Assembly: GCA_903839675.1 (NCBI GenBank)
Contig: CAIMDB010000028.1
Span: 62,001-126,000 of the forward strand
Reading direction: 5' to 3'
DNA length: 64,000 nucleotides
DNA from: an uncultured Sphingomonadales bacterium
GTDB taxonomy: Bacteria; Pseudomonadota; Alphaproteobacteria; Sphingomonadales; Sphingomonadaceae
Part shown: positions 52,733 through 62,284 of the stretch, in pieces
Position numbering within the stretch: the first letter of the stretch is position 1
Layout: the number at the start of each line of letters is the position of its first letter
The notes under the pieces: generated by a model
Database searches by the model: none
Seen by the model: the letters and a program-made list of their open reading frames with translations, nothing else
Told to the model about the DNA's origin: nothing
Program-made: the position numbers and the translations under genes

Positions 52733-54283
52733 TCAGCGCCAGGGACGCGCCACATCAAAAGCAATGGTCAGCCGCTCCCCCTTCGCGAAGGGGGTTGTGC
52801 CGTGCCACATGGTGGACGGGAACAGCGCCAGCGTGCCCGCGACGGGGGCAATTTCGCGATAGGCCGGCAGGTCCAGCCCCAACTCTGCCGACGGCTTTCC
52901 TAACTGGAGCCAACCGGCAGGCGGTGGCCCAAGCTCCTCCTGCGGCGGGCGGTCCACATAAATGGCCGAACTGATCCAGCCTTCCGTATGCGTATGCGCC
53001 ACATGAAAGCCGTCGGCCTTGAGCTTGACCGACCAGCTTCCGGCAAAGCGTAAATTGGTGCGCGGTGTGCCAAGCAGGGGATGGCCCGGCACGTGCGGCG
53101 GCAAGGCATCGATATACATCCGCAGCGCCTCTACCACGCGGCTGCGCACGGCCCGGATTTCGGGCTCCTGCCGATGAAAAAGCGGCTTATCCGTCTGCGT
53201 GCCGCCGCGCACGGATTGTTCGAGGAAAGGCTGCTGGGCTGTGTGCAACTGGCGCAGCAGCGCCGCCAGGGTCGCCAGTTCCTGATCTGAAAAACCAAGG
53301 TTGATCTGCGCGATAAAGGGCGGTGCACCATCCAGCCATTGGGCGCGATTGTCCCCCAGCAGGCGCCAGATGACGGAGAGATAGGGCCACACCGCCTCGC
53401 TACCGGGCAACTGAATGAGCGGCTCGGCTATAGTTTTCGCCTGTTCATAGCGGCCAGTGCGCAGACAGTGCCTTATGTGCGACAACGCTCCCGCAGGGCC
53501 AACCGCCGCCGCTGCCTGTTCATAAAGCTGCTGTGCGCGATCATGATCTCCGGTTTCGGATGCGATGTGCGCCTCGACCGCGTCCAACTCCAGTCGGTCG
53601 CCGAGATGGGACCGCAACCCGGCAATGATCGCCTTTGCCTCCTCCCAACGAAGGGCGCGGGCCATATTGCGATACCAGGCAAGGTGGAGCGCCATATCGG
53701 CAGGCGCGGCCTCCGCGGCTTTGCGATAGCTCGCATCATAGTCCGGATCACCTGCAGCACGGCGCATCGCCGACAGCGCATCATGCCCTGCAATCCAGCC
53801 CGGCTGTTGACCAATGGCTTCTTCCAACACGTCTGATGCCGCCGCCCTATCCCCTTCAGCGTCCAACGCGACGGCAAGGTTCAGGCGGACTTGGAGGTCC
53901 TCCGGCGCAAGCGACCGGGCCCTCCCGAACAACTTGGCGGCAGGCGCGCCCATCTCCAGCGCCGTCAGCGCGCGGCCATTGGCGATGCGCGGATCAGACG
54001 GCGCCGCCTTCGTGGCCTGATCGAATGCCGCCGCCGCGCGGTCCATCTGCTGTTCTTGCCGGAAGGCGAGCGCGACCATCTGCCAGACGATAGCGTTGCC
54101 GGGCACGAGCGGAGCAAGCGGTTCCAGCAGCGCAATTGTGAGGTCAGACCGGCCAGCCTCATTCGCATCGATGGCGTAGTTGACTGCGTGGGTGATGGTG
54201 ACAGGCGTGATCCCGCCACGGCCATGCTCGGCCTGCAAAGCAGCGACGAGTTGCGTATAGCGGGCTTCGAAACCTTGGGTCAT
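52733..54283 (-). CDS. TPR protein fused to a 2OG-Fe(II) oxygenase-type domain
   Basis: A 516-residue protein. Residues ~1-310 consist of helical TPR-like repeats (ALAFRQEQQMDRAAAAFDQATKAAPSDPRIANGRALTALEMG). The C-terminal ~190 residues match the 2OG-FeII_Oxy_5 group: GSWSVKLKADGFHVAHTHTEGWISSAIYVDRPP (HxH iron ligands) and LALFPSTMWHGTTPFAKGERLTIAFDV (distal His and 2OG-binding Arg). Start by ATGA overlap with the upstream gene, not the longer frame. Both genes lie downstream of two TonB receptor genes. Substrate unknown; hydroxylation of a peptide or protein is one possibility. Confidence 0.88.
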   Translation of the reverse strand: MTQGFEARYTQLVAALQAEHGRGGITPVTITHAVNYAIDANEAGRSDLTIALLEPLAPLVPGNAIVWQMVALAFRQEQQMDRAAAAFDQATKAAPSDPRIANGRALTALEMGAPAAKLFGRARSLAPEDLQVRLNLAVALDAEGDRAAASDVLEEAIGQQPGWIAGHDALSAMRRAAGDPDYDASYRKAAEAAPADMALHLAWYRNMARALRWEEAKAIIAGLRSHLGDRLELDAVEAHIASETGDHDRAQQLYEQAAAAVGPAGALSHIRHCLRTGRYEQAKTIAEPLIQLPGSEAVWPYLSVIWRLLGDNRAQWLDGAPPFIAQINLGFSDQELATLAALLRQLHTAQQPFLEQSVRGGTQTDKPLFHRQEPEIRAVRSRVVEALRMYIDALPPHVPGHPLLGTPRTNLRFAGSWSVKLKADGFHVAHTHTEGWISSAIYVDRPPQEELGPPPAGWLQLGKPSAELGLDLPAYREIAPVAGTLALFPSTMWHGTTPFAKGERLTIAFDVARPWR

Positions 54284-55416
54284 AGCGCGTGGACCTGCTG
54301 GCCCCCGGCTTTGATGACGGCTGCAATGCCCGCTTGCTCCTCCAGCGTCAGGGCGGGATGCCACATATCGAAAATCACGATGACGCGCAGGCGATCCGAT
54401 GGATTGACGGCCTCATGCTCCACGCTGTCATCAAACACCCAGGCCTTGCCGCGTTCCCAATAGCGCGTGGCGTCACCCACGCGGAACCAGCAGCCCTCCG
54501 GCACGATGAGCGGAAGATGGCATAACAGCCGCGTGTTGGTGACACCGCTATGGGGCGGGATTGAGGTCTTGGGCGCAAGGAGCGAGAACATCGCATTGGG
54601 GCCGATACCGGCGACGTCCGGCTGCGGCACAGTCTCAAGCAACCCCATCGTCACCGGGCAATGGCGGGCATTTTCAGCGATGGTGTTGCCGCGCGCCGTC
54701 AGGTGGATCGCCGTCCAGTCGCGGTTGTGATTGAGTTCGGCCCATTGGTCGACCGGCACGCTATCCGGATAGTTGACATAAGGGACGAGCTTTGCGGCTT
54801 CCGCGTTGAGAACAATCTCAAACTCGCGCTGGATGTCGTCCACGGCCGCCTCAACGCCGTCCATCCATGGGAAGAGCGCACGGTCATCATGGAAAGGGAT
54901 TTCCGGCAGATCGGGGTAGCAATAATGCGACGGGCCTTCGCGGTCCGCCTCGGTCAGGTGGACGGCATTGGTGATGAGCCGGTCAAGCTGGGGAGAGAGC
55001 GGCACCACCGCGCGCACGGCGCTGCGCAGAAAATCTGCATGGCGGACCTGCCATTCCCGATATTTGGTGCGGGCGAGCGTCAGGACGGGCGTCATATGGT
55101 CGGGCAGCGTCTCCGGCGCATTGGCCAAAGCGCGTCCAAAGCCTTGCCCCGCCTGATCGACGTCGCCGCTGTGATGACAATGCATGGCGCGCATCAGCAG
55201 CGCTGAAAAGTCACGCGGATTAAGGGTGAGCGCACGGTCAAGTGCAGCAAGCGAGTCCACTGCCTGCCCCGTCGCACGGTACATAGCCGACAATTTTAAC
55301 CAGACGCCGAAGTTCGCCGGCTCATCTGCAAGGATGCGCCGCAGAATATCCCGCGCAGACGCAAAATCGCGGGCGGCGGCGGCGGCATCGGCCTCATTCT
55401 CAAGCGGGGACGTCAT
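54280..55416 (-). CDS. TPR protein with aspartyl/asparaginyl beta-hydroxylase domain
   Basis: A 378-residue protein. Residues ~1-150 are TPR-like (ALDRALTLNPRDFSALLMRAMHCHHSGD). Residues ~210-375 match the Asp/Asn beta-hydroxylase domain (PF05118 type): FSLLAPKTSIPPHSGVTNTRLLCHLPLIVPEGCWFRVGDATRYWERGKAWVFDDSVEHEAVNPSDRLRVIVIFDMWHP. The iron ligands are the His of PPHSG and the His in VEHEA; the Arg in RLRVIV binds the cosubstrate. Start at MTSPLENEAD, 61 bp after the TonB receptor terminator. The next gene overlaps by ATGA. Confidence 0.9.
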   Translation of the reverse strand: MTSPLENEADAAAAARDFASARDILRRILADEPANFGVWLKLSAMYRATGQAVDSLAALDRALTLNPRDFSALLMRAMHCHHSGDVDQAGQGFGRALANAPETLPDHMTPVLTLARTKYREWQVRHADFLRSAVRAVVPLSPQLDRLITNAVHLTEADREGPSHYCYPDLPEIPFHDDRALFPWMDGVEAAVDDIQREFEIVLNAEAAKLVPYVNYPDSVPVDQWAELNHNRDWTAIHLTARGNTIAENARHCPVTMGLLETVPQPDVAGIGPNAMFSLLAPKTSIPPHSGVTNTRLLCHLPLIVPEGCWFRVGDATRYWERGKAWVFDDSVEHEAVNPSDRLRVIVIFDMWHPALTLEEQAGIAAVIKAGGQQVHAL

Positions 55417-55441
55417 TCCTGCGAATTGCCCGACTTTTGGG

Positions 55442-55478
55442 CAAAAAGAAAGGCGGCGGAGCCGAAGCTCCACCGCCC
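55442..55478 (-). terminator. Intrinsic terminator of TonB receptor 1
   Basis: Minus-strand stem GGCGGTGGAGC-TTCG-GCTCCGCCGCC followed by TTTCTTTTT. It ends 26 bp before the hydroxylase start, so the hydroxylases need read-through or a promoter overlapping it. Confidence 0.9.
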
Positions 55479-55507
55479 AATCTTTTCATCTTCAGTCTAA
55501 GCGAGAC

Positions 55508-58492
55508 TTAGAAGTCGGCGCTCAGGTTGATGAAGACGTTACGACCAAGATAGTCGTAGGTACCCGGGTAGGTGTTACCGTTACCACCACCAAGCGTTGC
55601 CTGGCTGATGAGCGGCGGATCGCGGTCAAACACGTTGTTCACACCGATACGCAGAGTCATCGCATCCTTGAGCGGAAGTGCGAAGAGCAAGTCGAAGTAG
55701 CTCTGTGCACCGATCTTTTCATCGATTGTCGGTGCAGCGCCCGGCGCGGCCAAATCTGGATCCGTGCTCAGCGAGTCAACCGTCACGCCACCGCGGTAGC
55801 GCCAGCGCACGGTCAGGGCAAAATCATTAGCCGTCGTGAACTTCAGGTTGGTGTTGAACCGATATTTCGGGCTTGGGATACCGCAGGTATTTCCGAAGAA
55901 GCCGGCGCAGTCATAGCTGAAGCCATTGGTGATTGGCTGTGCCGTGTACTTATCGAGATACGTGCCGACGAATTCCCACTTCAGCTTGTTGTTGCCGATG
56001 GTGGTGCGATAATCCGCGTTGATATCGACACCAGCCGACGAGAACGAACCCGTATTGGTCGTCTGGTTGTTCACAAAGCCTGCTTCGTCGAGCCAGAGCG
56101 AACCGGCCGATGCACCTGTCGAAGCCGGTGCACGGTTGATCTTGCCGCAGAAGAACGGATCAGCTGTTGCAATGCACTGGTTCAGGATGACCTGCGAGCC
56201 GATGGTTCCGACGGCGTCGTTCACCTTGATGTTGTAATAGTCAACTGAAGCCGTGAAGCCGTTAAGAAGACCCTTCGGCGTCAGGACGACACCAGCCGAC
56301 CATGTGTCAGCCTTTTCCGGCTTGAGGTTGAGGTTACCGCCGCCGAACTGATTGTATTGCTGTGCCGAGTTCGGGATGAGGTTACCATATTGCGCCGCCG
56401 TGACGCCCGTCAGCGCACACTGAGCTGCTGTCGCGGTTGGCGTTGCGCCTTCGCAAGGATCGTTGCCACCGAAGAGGCCAATCGACTGGTTGAGGAACAG
56501 TTCCCCGATGTTTGGCGAACGGACCGCACGGTTACGCGAGGCGCGGAACGTGATTTCCTCGATTGGCGACCAGGTACCGGCAATCTTCCAAGTATTTTCG
56601 GAATTCTTACCGGCCGCACCACGGACGTCATAGGTCGAACGACGGAAGCCGAGTTCGAGCGAGAGATCGTGGAAGAACGCTTTGTCCGTCACGAGCGGCA
56701 GCGATGCTTCCCCAAACATATCCATCACCGAGTAACGACCGTCGATTGGGAGGGTTGGACCACCCTGACCGGCACCGTCACCGTTGATGTAGGAAAGATC
56801 GGGCTGCGTTTCGAGCGACTCTGTGCGTGATTCGATGCCGAGCGCGATCTTGACAGATTCGTCGGAGAGCGGCGACTGGAAGCCGATCGAGCCGAGATCA
56901 CCATTCAACTGACCTGCAAAAATCTTCTGCTTGGTCGTGCCTGTGATCACCAACGGAATGCCGATATAGTTGGCCGCTGCCGAGGAAATGCCGCCTGCGT
57001 TGAACACGTTATAAGGAACGCAAGCAGGATCAGACCCATCTACAACCGACTTACAGGTTGCAACGCCACCGACGTTCACGACCTGCAGAGCCTTGTTGAT
57101 GCGTGCGCTCGACACGTCGTTACGATAGGTGTTGGCAACCTTGATCTGACCGATTTGTGCATAGACGTCATAAGACCAGGCGTCCGTGATATCGCCCTTC
57201 ATGCCCGTGACGATACGGAACTGGTTGAAGCCGATGTCGTTGAAACGGTTGCCGCCTTCAATGTTACGCTTACCGACCAAGATCGAAGCGTTGGTCGCCG
57301 TGCCAACATTTGTACCGCAAGCGGCAGTTGCCAATGTCGGATTAGCAAGCAGCAAGGGGTTGTCGCAGTTAACCACGCGTGTGCCGAAAAATGCGCCCGA
57401 CGGTGCGATCTGAGCGTCCGTGCTGTAATCCATGAACATGACGTCCATGTAAGGCTTGAAGCTGTCGCTGATTTCATAATCGGCGAAGGCGCCAGCCGTA
57501 TAGCGGTTTGACGGGCGACGATAATAGTTTGCCGGACCAAAGTTAAAGGAGTCCGTCGCGCCGGAATAGGGGCGCAGCGTGTTATTATCGAGCAGCGTGT
57601 AGCTTGCAGCGGCAGGGAGGCCTGCAAGTGTACGGTTCGCAGCCGAGAAGCCGCCAACGCGCAACCGTGCCGGCGTGCCGGAGCCACCACATGCAAAGTT
57701 GTCGCCAGCACCGTTCGGGTTCAGCGTGCAGATCGAGTAGTCATACTTGTCCTGCGTGATGGCCGTTTCATGACGATAACCGGCATAAGCAACGATGTTA
57801 CCGCGATCATCATCAAAGCCAGCGCCAAGAGCGAGCGTCGCGTCATAGCCCTGACCTGTGACAAGGCTGCCTTCCGGTGCGCGGTTTGCGGACGCATTGA
57901 CGACGCTACGAACGTCATTGTTGTTGTTGTGCTGGTAGAAGCCATACTGCGCATCAACACGAACGCCACGGAAGCCGCGGTTCATCTTGAAGTTCACAAC
58001 CCCGGCGACAGCGTCTGCACCGTAGGTTGCCGAAGCACCACCGGTCAGCAGTTCAATGCCCGAAACCAGAGCGGATGGGATGAAGTTCAAATCGGCACCG
58101 GCACCGCCGCCGATGTTGCCCGGCATCAGGCGACGACCGTCGATCAGAACGACCGTACGGCTGGCACCCAGGCCACGAAGGTCGATCGTGGCGGTACCGT
58201 CAGCACCGTTCGACACGCCCGAATTCTGGCCCGCAAAAACCTGCGGCAGTTCGTTGGTCAGGTTTTCAATCTTGGTGGCGCCGAATTCCTTGATCGCTTC
58301 CGACGTCACAACCGTGACGGGGCTGGCAGCTTCAACGTTCGGGCGCGCGATACGCGAACCGGTGACGACGATTTCGCCTGCAGTTTCTTCAGCTGCGCTC
58401 TGCGCGAAGGCCGGGGAAGACAGCATGGCAAGGCCGAGAACGACAGGTGCAACACCGGCCTTCAGGCTTGAGAACTTTTGGATCTTTTTCAC
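55508..58492 (-). CDS. TonB-dependent receptor 1
   Basis: A 994-residue outer-membrane receptor. The GTG at 58492 (AAGGGA upstream) gives the signal peptide MKKIQKFSSLKAGVAPVVLGLAML..FAQ, parallel to receptor 2. The frame extends 51 codons further but without a signal. Plug: EIVVTGSRIARPNVEAASPVTVVTSEAIKEFGATKIENLTNELP ... STRTVVLIDGRRLMPG-like stretch (LGASRTVVLIDGRRLMPG). Barrel with paired cysteines, final strand DYLGRNVFINLSADF. It imports a bulky substrate, possibly peptide or glycan. ~Same length and sequence as receptor 2, with long identical runs. Ends with a TCTAAG-CGAGA-CTTAGA hairpin over its stop codon. Confidence 0.93.
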   Translation of the reverse strand: MKKIQKFSSLKAGVAPVVLGLAMLSSPAFAQSAAEETAGEIVVTGSRIARPNVEAASPVTVVTSEAIKEFGATKIENLTNELPQVFAGQNSGVSNGADGTATIDLRGLGASRTVVLIDGRRLMPGNIGGGAGADLNFIPSALVSGIELLTGGASATYGADAVAGVVNFKMNRGFRGVRVDAQYGFYQHNNNNDVRSVVNASANRAPEGSLVTGQGYDATLALGAGFDDDRGNIVAYAGYRHETAITQDKYDYSICTLNPNGAGDNFACGGSGTPARLRVGGFSAANRTLAGLPAAASYTLLDNNTLRPYSGATDSFNFGPANYYRRPSNRYTAGAFADYEISDSFKPYMDVMFMDYSTDAQIAPSGAFFGTRVVNCDNPLLLANPTLATAACGTNVGTATNASILVGKRNIEGGNRFNDIGFNQFRIVTGMKGDITDAWSYDVYAQIGQIKVANTYRNDVSSARINKALQVVNVGGVATCKSVVDGSDPACVPYNVFNAGGISSAAANYIGIPLVITGTTKQKIFAGQLNGDLGSIGFQSPLSDESVKIALGIESRTESLETQPDLSYINGDGAGQGGPTLPIDGRYSVMDMFGEASLPLVTDKAFFHDLSLELGFRRSTYDVRGAAGKNSENTWKIAGTWSPIEEITFRASRNRAVRSPNIGELFLNQSIGLFGGNDPCEGATPTATAAQCALTGVTAAQYGNLIPNSAQQYNQFGGGNLNLKPEKADTWSAGVVLTPKGLLNGFTASVDYYNIKVNDAVGTIGSQVILNQCIATADPFFCGKINRAPASTGASAGSLWLDEAGFVNNQTTNTGSFSSAGVDINADYRTTIGNNKLKWEFVGTYLDKYTAQPITNGFSYDCAGFFGNTCGIPSPKYRFNTNLKFTTANDFALTVRWRYRGGVTVDSLSTDPDLAAPGAAPTIDEKIGAQSYFDLLFALPLKDAMTLRIGVNNVFDRDPPLISQATLGGGNGNTYPGTYDYLGRNVFINLSADF

Positions 58493-58730
58493 GTTCCAGT
58501 CCCTTTTCTGGATGCGGCCACCGGGCGGCAGCCTTTTCGTTTTCATCGCCAATTCAAGGGAAGACGGCACACAGACGCTCTGCGCCCACACCATCCCCTG
58601 TGTCAGCTTACGAACGGCAATGCGCGTCGGCAGGGAGGGTTTCAATCACTTTCAAATCATTATGGCACGTTTATTACGCCACAGTGGCACTTTTGCCACA
58701 GAAGGCCCGGCGGCTGCCGAGCGCACAAAC

Positions 58731-58763
58731 AAAAGCGGCGGGGAGATTGCTCTCCCCGCCGCC
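58731..58763 (-). terminator. Intrinsic terminator of TonB receptor 2
   Basis: Minus-strand stem GCGGCGGGGAGA-GCAA-TCTCCCCGCCGC followed by TTTTGTTTG. Receptor 1 therefore needs its own promoter in 58493-58730, where TGGCA/TGCCA words are repeated. Confidence 0.9.
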
Positions 58764-58793
58764 AATGTTTGGTATCTTCAGTCTAAGCGAGAC

Positions 58794-61790
58794 TTAGAAG
58801 TCAGCGCTCAGGTTGATGAAGACGTTACGACCCAGATAGTCATAGGTGCCGGGGTACGTGTTACCGTTACCACCACCAAGCGACGTCTGGCTGATGAGCG
58901 GCGGATCACGATCAAAGATGTTGTTGACGCCGATACGCAGCGTCATCGTGTCCTTGATCGGAAGCGCGAACAACAAGTCGAAATAGCTCTGCGCGCCGAT
59001 GTGCTGATCGATTGCAGGTGCATCACCGGCCAGATCCACATCCGTGCTCAACGCGTCAACCTTGGCCTTGCCCATATAGCGCCACCGGACGGTGAAGCCG
59101 AAGTCATTAGCAGTTGTGAGCTTCAGGTTGGTGTTGAAGCGGACCTTCGGGCTCGGGATGCCGCAGGTGTTGCCGTACAGACCGGCGCAGTCATAGCTGA
59201 ACCCACCCGTGAGCGGCTGCACGACATACGAATCGAGGTACGTGCCGACAAAGTCCCACTTCAGCTTGTAGTTGCCGATTGTGGTGCGATAGTCAGCATT
59301 GATGTCAACACCTGACGAGCTGAGCGAACCGGTGTTCGTGATCTGATTGTTCACGAAGCCGGAGTCGTCGAGCCACAGCGAACCAGCTGCCGGACCAGCC
59401 GAAGCAGGTGCGCGGTTGATCTTGCTGCAGAAGAAAGGCTCACCCGTTGCAATGCACTGGTCGAGGATGACCTGCGCACCAATGGTTCCAACGGCGTTCT
59501 TCACCTTGATGTTGTAATAGTCCACCGAAGCCGTGAAGCCGCTGAACATACCCTTTGGCGTCAGGACAACGCCTGCCGTCCAGGAGTCAGCCTTTTCCGG
59601 GCTCAGGTTGAGGTTACCACCACCGAACTGGTTGTACTGCTCAGCCGTATTCGGATCGAGCGTGCCGAACAAAGCGGTCGGGAGACCTGTACGGGCGCAC
59701 TGAGCAGCCGTGACTGTTGTCGGAGCAGCGCCGCTATCGGCGTCGTTCACGCAGGGGTCAGCCCCACCGAACAGACCAAGCGACGCATTGCTGAACAGTT
59801 CACCAATGTTTGGCGAACGGACAGCGCGGTTACGCGAAACGCGGAACGTAACTTCGTCGATTGGCTTCCAGGTGCCAGCAATCTTCCAAGTGTTTTCGGA
59901 ATTCTTGTCGTCGTTACCACGGACATCATAGGTCGAACGACGGAAGCCGAGTTCGAGCGAGAGGTCCTGGAAGAACGCCTTGTCCGAAACAATCGGAAGC
60001 GACGTTTCTGCGAACAGATCCGTCACCGAGTAACGGCCAGCGATCGGGAGGGTTGGACCACCCTGACCGGCACCATCACCATTGATGTAGGAAAGGTCAG
60101 GCTGTGTCTCGAGCGACTCTGTGCGCGATTCAATACCGAAGGCAACCTTCACAGCTTCACCCGCCAAAGGCGACTGGAGACCGATCGAGCCCAGATCACC
60201 GGTGACCTGACCCGCGAAGATCTTTTCCTTGGTCGTGCCCGTCAGAACCAGCGGAATGCCGATATAAGCCGCTGCTGCCGACGAAATGCCGCCTGCGTTG
60301 AACACGTTGTAAGGAACGCAGCTCGAATCAGACCCATCAACAACCGACTTACAGGTTGCAACGCCACCGACGCTGACGACCTGAAGTGCGCGATCAATCT
60401 TCGTGCTCGACACGTCGTTACGATAGGTGTTGGCAACCTTGATCTGACCCATCTGGGCATAGATGTCGTAGGACCACGCGTCCGTGATGTCGCCCTTCAT
60501 GCCCGTGACGATACGGAACTGGTTGAAGCCGATATCGTTATAGCGGTTACCACCTTCCGTGTTGCGCTTACCGATCAGGATCGTTGCGTCGGTCGCCGTG
60601 CCACGGTCTGCGCCGCATGATGCGGTTGCAAGCGTTGGGTTGGCGAGCAGCAAGGGGTTGTCACAGTTGACGGTGCGAACACCGTAGAAGGCACCGGAAG
60701 GCGCGATCTGGGCGTCTGTGCTGTAGTCCATGAACATGACGTCCATGTACGGCTTGAAGGTGTCGCTGATTTCATATTCAGCAAACGCGCCTGCCGTGTA
60801 ACGCTCGGACGGACGACGATAATAGTTGGCAGGGCCAAAGTTGTAGGCGTCGGTGCCGGTTGCGTAGGTGCGCAGCGTGTTGTTGTCGAGCAGCGTGAAG
60901 GCCGAACCGGTCAAACCGGCCAGCGTCTTGTTCGCGGTCGAGAAGCCACCAAAGCGCGCACGCTCTGGCGTGCCCGAACCGCCGCAAGCAAAGCCATCGC
61001 CAGCGCCGTTCTGGTTCAGCGTGCAGATCGAGTAGTCATACTTGTCCTGCGTGATCGCCGATTCATGACGGTAGCCCGCATAAGCAACAACGTTGCCGCG
61101 GTCATCGTCAAAGCCTGCGCCGATTGCGAGCGTGGCATCATAAGCTTCACCCGTGGTGACGCTGCCTTCAGGTGCGGTCACGCGGCCCGAAGCATTCACG
61201 GTGTTACGAATGTCGCTGTTGTTGTTGTGCTGGTAGAAGCCGTACTGCGCATCAACACGAACGCCACGGAAGCCGCGGTTCATCTTGAAGTTCACAACGC
61301 CGGCAACAGCGTCTGCACCGTAGGTTGCCGAAGCACCACCGGTCAGAATTTCAACGCCGGAAACCAGAGCAGCCGGGATGAAGTTAAGGTCGGCACCGGC
61401 ACCACCGCCGATGCTGCCTGGCATCAGGCGGCGACCGTCGATCAGAACGACCGTGCGGCTGGCACCCAGACCACGAAGGTCGATCGTCGCGGTACCGTCA
61501 GCACCGTTCGATACACCCGAGTTCTGGCCGGCGAATACCTGCGGCAACGCGTTGGTCAGATCTTCGATCTTCGTTGCGCCGAATTCCTTGATCGCTTCCG
61601 CGGTCACAACCGTGACGGGGCTTGCGGCTTCAAGGTTCGGACGCGCGATGCGCGAACCGGTCACGACGATGTCGCTGGCAGCTTCTTCTGCTGCAGCCTG
61701 CGCGAACGCAGGTGAGGCGACGGCGAACAGGCTAAGTGCGAGAGGCGCTGCCCCTGCCTTCAGACCTGAAAGGATTGTGCTCTTTTTCAA
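58794..61790 (-). CDS. TonB-dependent receptor 2
   Basis: A 998-residue paralogue of receptor 1. Start TTG at 61790, with GGAG six bases upstream, aligns as MKKSTILSGLKAGAAPLALSLF with receptor 1; an in-frame GTG four codons earlier is the alternative. Plug DIVVTGSRIARPNLEAASPVTVVTAEAIKEFGATKIEDLTNALPQV and the same barrel, including disulfide-type CSICTLNQNGAGDGFACGG and CDNPLLLANPTLATASCG, and the same final DYLGRNVFINLSADF. Variable segments lie at extracellular-loop positions, so ligand range may differ. Its upstream region is AT-rich with repeats and a palindrome. Confidence 0.93.
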   Translation of the reverse strand: MKKSTILSGLKAGAAPLALSLFAVASPAFAQAAAEEAASDIVVTGSRIARPNLEAASPVTVVTAEAIKEFGATKIEDLTNALPQVFAGQNSGVSNGADGTATIDLRGLGASRTVVLIDGRRLMPGSIGGGAGADLNFIPAALVSGVEILTGGASATYGADAVAGVVNFKMNRGFRGVRVDAQYGFYQHNNNSDIRNTVNASGRVTAPEGSVTTGEAYDATLAIGAGFDDDRGNVVAYAGYRHESAITQDKYDYSICTLNQNGAGDGFACGGSGTPERARFGGFSTANKTLAGLTGSAFTLLDNNTLRTYATGTDAYNFGPANYYRRPSERYTAGAFAEYEISDTFKPYMDVMFMDYSTDAQIAPSGAFYGVRTVNCDNPLLLANPTLATASCGADRGTATDATILIGKRNTEGGNRYNDIGFNQFRIVTGMKGDITDAWSYDIYAQMGQIKVANTYRNDVSSTKIDRALQVVSVGGVATCKSVVDGSDSSCVPYNVFNAGGISSAAAAYIGIPLVLTGTTKEKIFAGQVTGDLGSIGLQSPLAGEAVKVAFGIESRTESLETQPDLSYINGDGAGQGGPTLPIAGRYSVTDLFAETSLPIVSDKAFFQDLSLELGFRRSTYDVRGNDDKNSENTWKIAGTWKPIDEVTFRVSRNRAVRSPNIGELFSNASLGLFGGADPCVNDADSGAAPTTVTAAQCARTGLPTALFGTLDPNTAEQYNQFGGGNLNLSPEKADSWTAGVVLTPKGMFSGFTASVDYYNIKVKNAVGTIGAQVILDQCIATGEPFFCSKINRAPASAGPAAGSLWLDDSGFVNNQITNTGSLSSSGVDINADYRTTIGNYKLKWDFVGTYLDSYVVQPLTGGFSYDCAGLYGNTCGIPSPKVRFNTNLKLTTANDFGFTVRWRYMGKAKVDALSTDVDLAGDAPAIDQHIGAQSYFDLLFALPIKDTMTLRIGVNNIFDRDPPLISQTSLGGGNGNTYPGTYDYLGRNVFINLSADF

Positions 61791-61929
61791 AGTAGTCTCC
61801 ACTGTTGAAGTGCGTGCCCGACAAAGCAGGCGCGCTTCCGACAGCCGACGAAGGTTTTACACCTCGCCTAAGCTGACCGATGGCCGCAACTGCTGCACAT
61901 CATTAAGGTTTTCAAGGATTTCCACCGGA

Positions 61930-61949
61930 TTTGACACGCGAATGTCAAA
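61930..61949. promoter_or_regulatory. Palindrome TTTGACA-N6-TGTCAAA
   Basis: Perfect 7-bp arms with centre CGCGAA. It lies 140 bp upstream of the receptor 2 start and overlaps a TTGACA-like -35 box on the minus strand. Likely operator of a dimeric regulator. Confidence 0.5.
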
Positions 61950-61950
61950 T

Positions 61951-62040
61951 GATTGTGCCATATTTACAACTAAATACCGATTATTGTGCCATTTTAATTT
62001 AAAAATACCGCCATTATGATTTTAATTTAACGTCATTCCG
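61951..62040. repeat. Three ~30-bp imperfect tandem repeats, AT-rich
   Basis: Units 61951-61979, 61981-62010 and 62011-62040, the first two with ATTGTGCCATxTTxA and each ending (A/T)xCCG. Two shorter AT-rich derivatives follow to ~62090. Confidence 0.55.
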
Positions 62041-62284
62041 CCGTTTTATATTAAAATCACTATGGTTTTTATTTAATAGTCACTTTGGCATCATTGTGCG
62101 CTACACCTCATTTCGGCATGGATGAAGACCGCTACTTCGCGAGAGGTGACGGGGGTCAGGCGAGCAGGTCCGTCGAGCGCGCGTCGTCCGGCAACGCATG
62201 TGCTGATTCTGCAACACTGGCTTCTGCCCTTCGTTTCCGGCACATCATCAGCGAGAAACAAACCTTGTTTGAGAAGAGGGCCTG

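Larger units (their letters stand above)
61803..62284. other. AT-rich promoter region with repeats
   Basis: 480 bp without a gene between receptor 2 (minus) and the 62285 gene (plus). 61950-62090 is very AT-rich against the surrounding GC-rich genome and contains ~30-bp imperfect tandem units (listed separately). A palindrome at 61930 and the promoters of both flanking genes must lie here. Confidence 0.75.

Noticed and set aside
61950-62000. Possible sigma-54 promoter (TGGCAC-N-TTG) on the minus strand
   Set aside because: The -12 element is TTTGA rather than TTGC and the spacing does not fit the strict GG-N10-GC rule.
61951-62090. CRISPR array suspected from the ~30-bp periodic units
   Set aside because: The units are degenerate and contiguous, with no spacers between constant repeats and no cas genes in the window.
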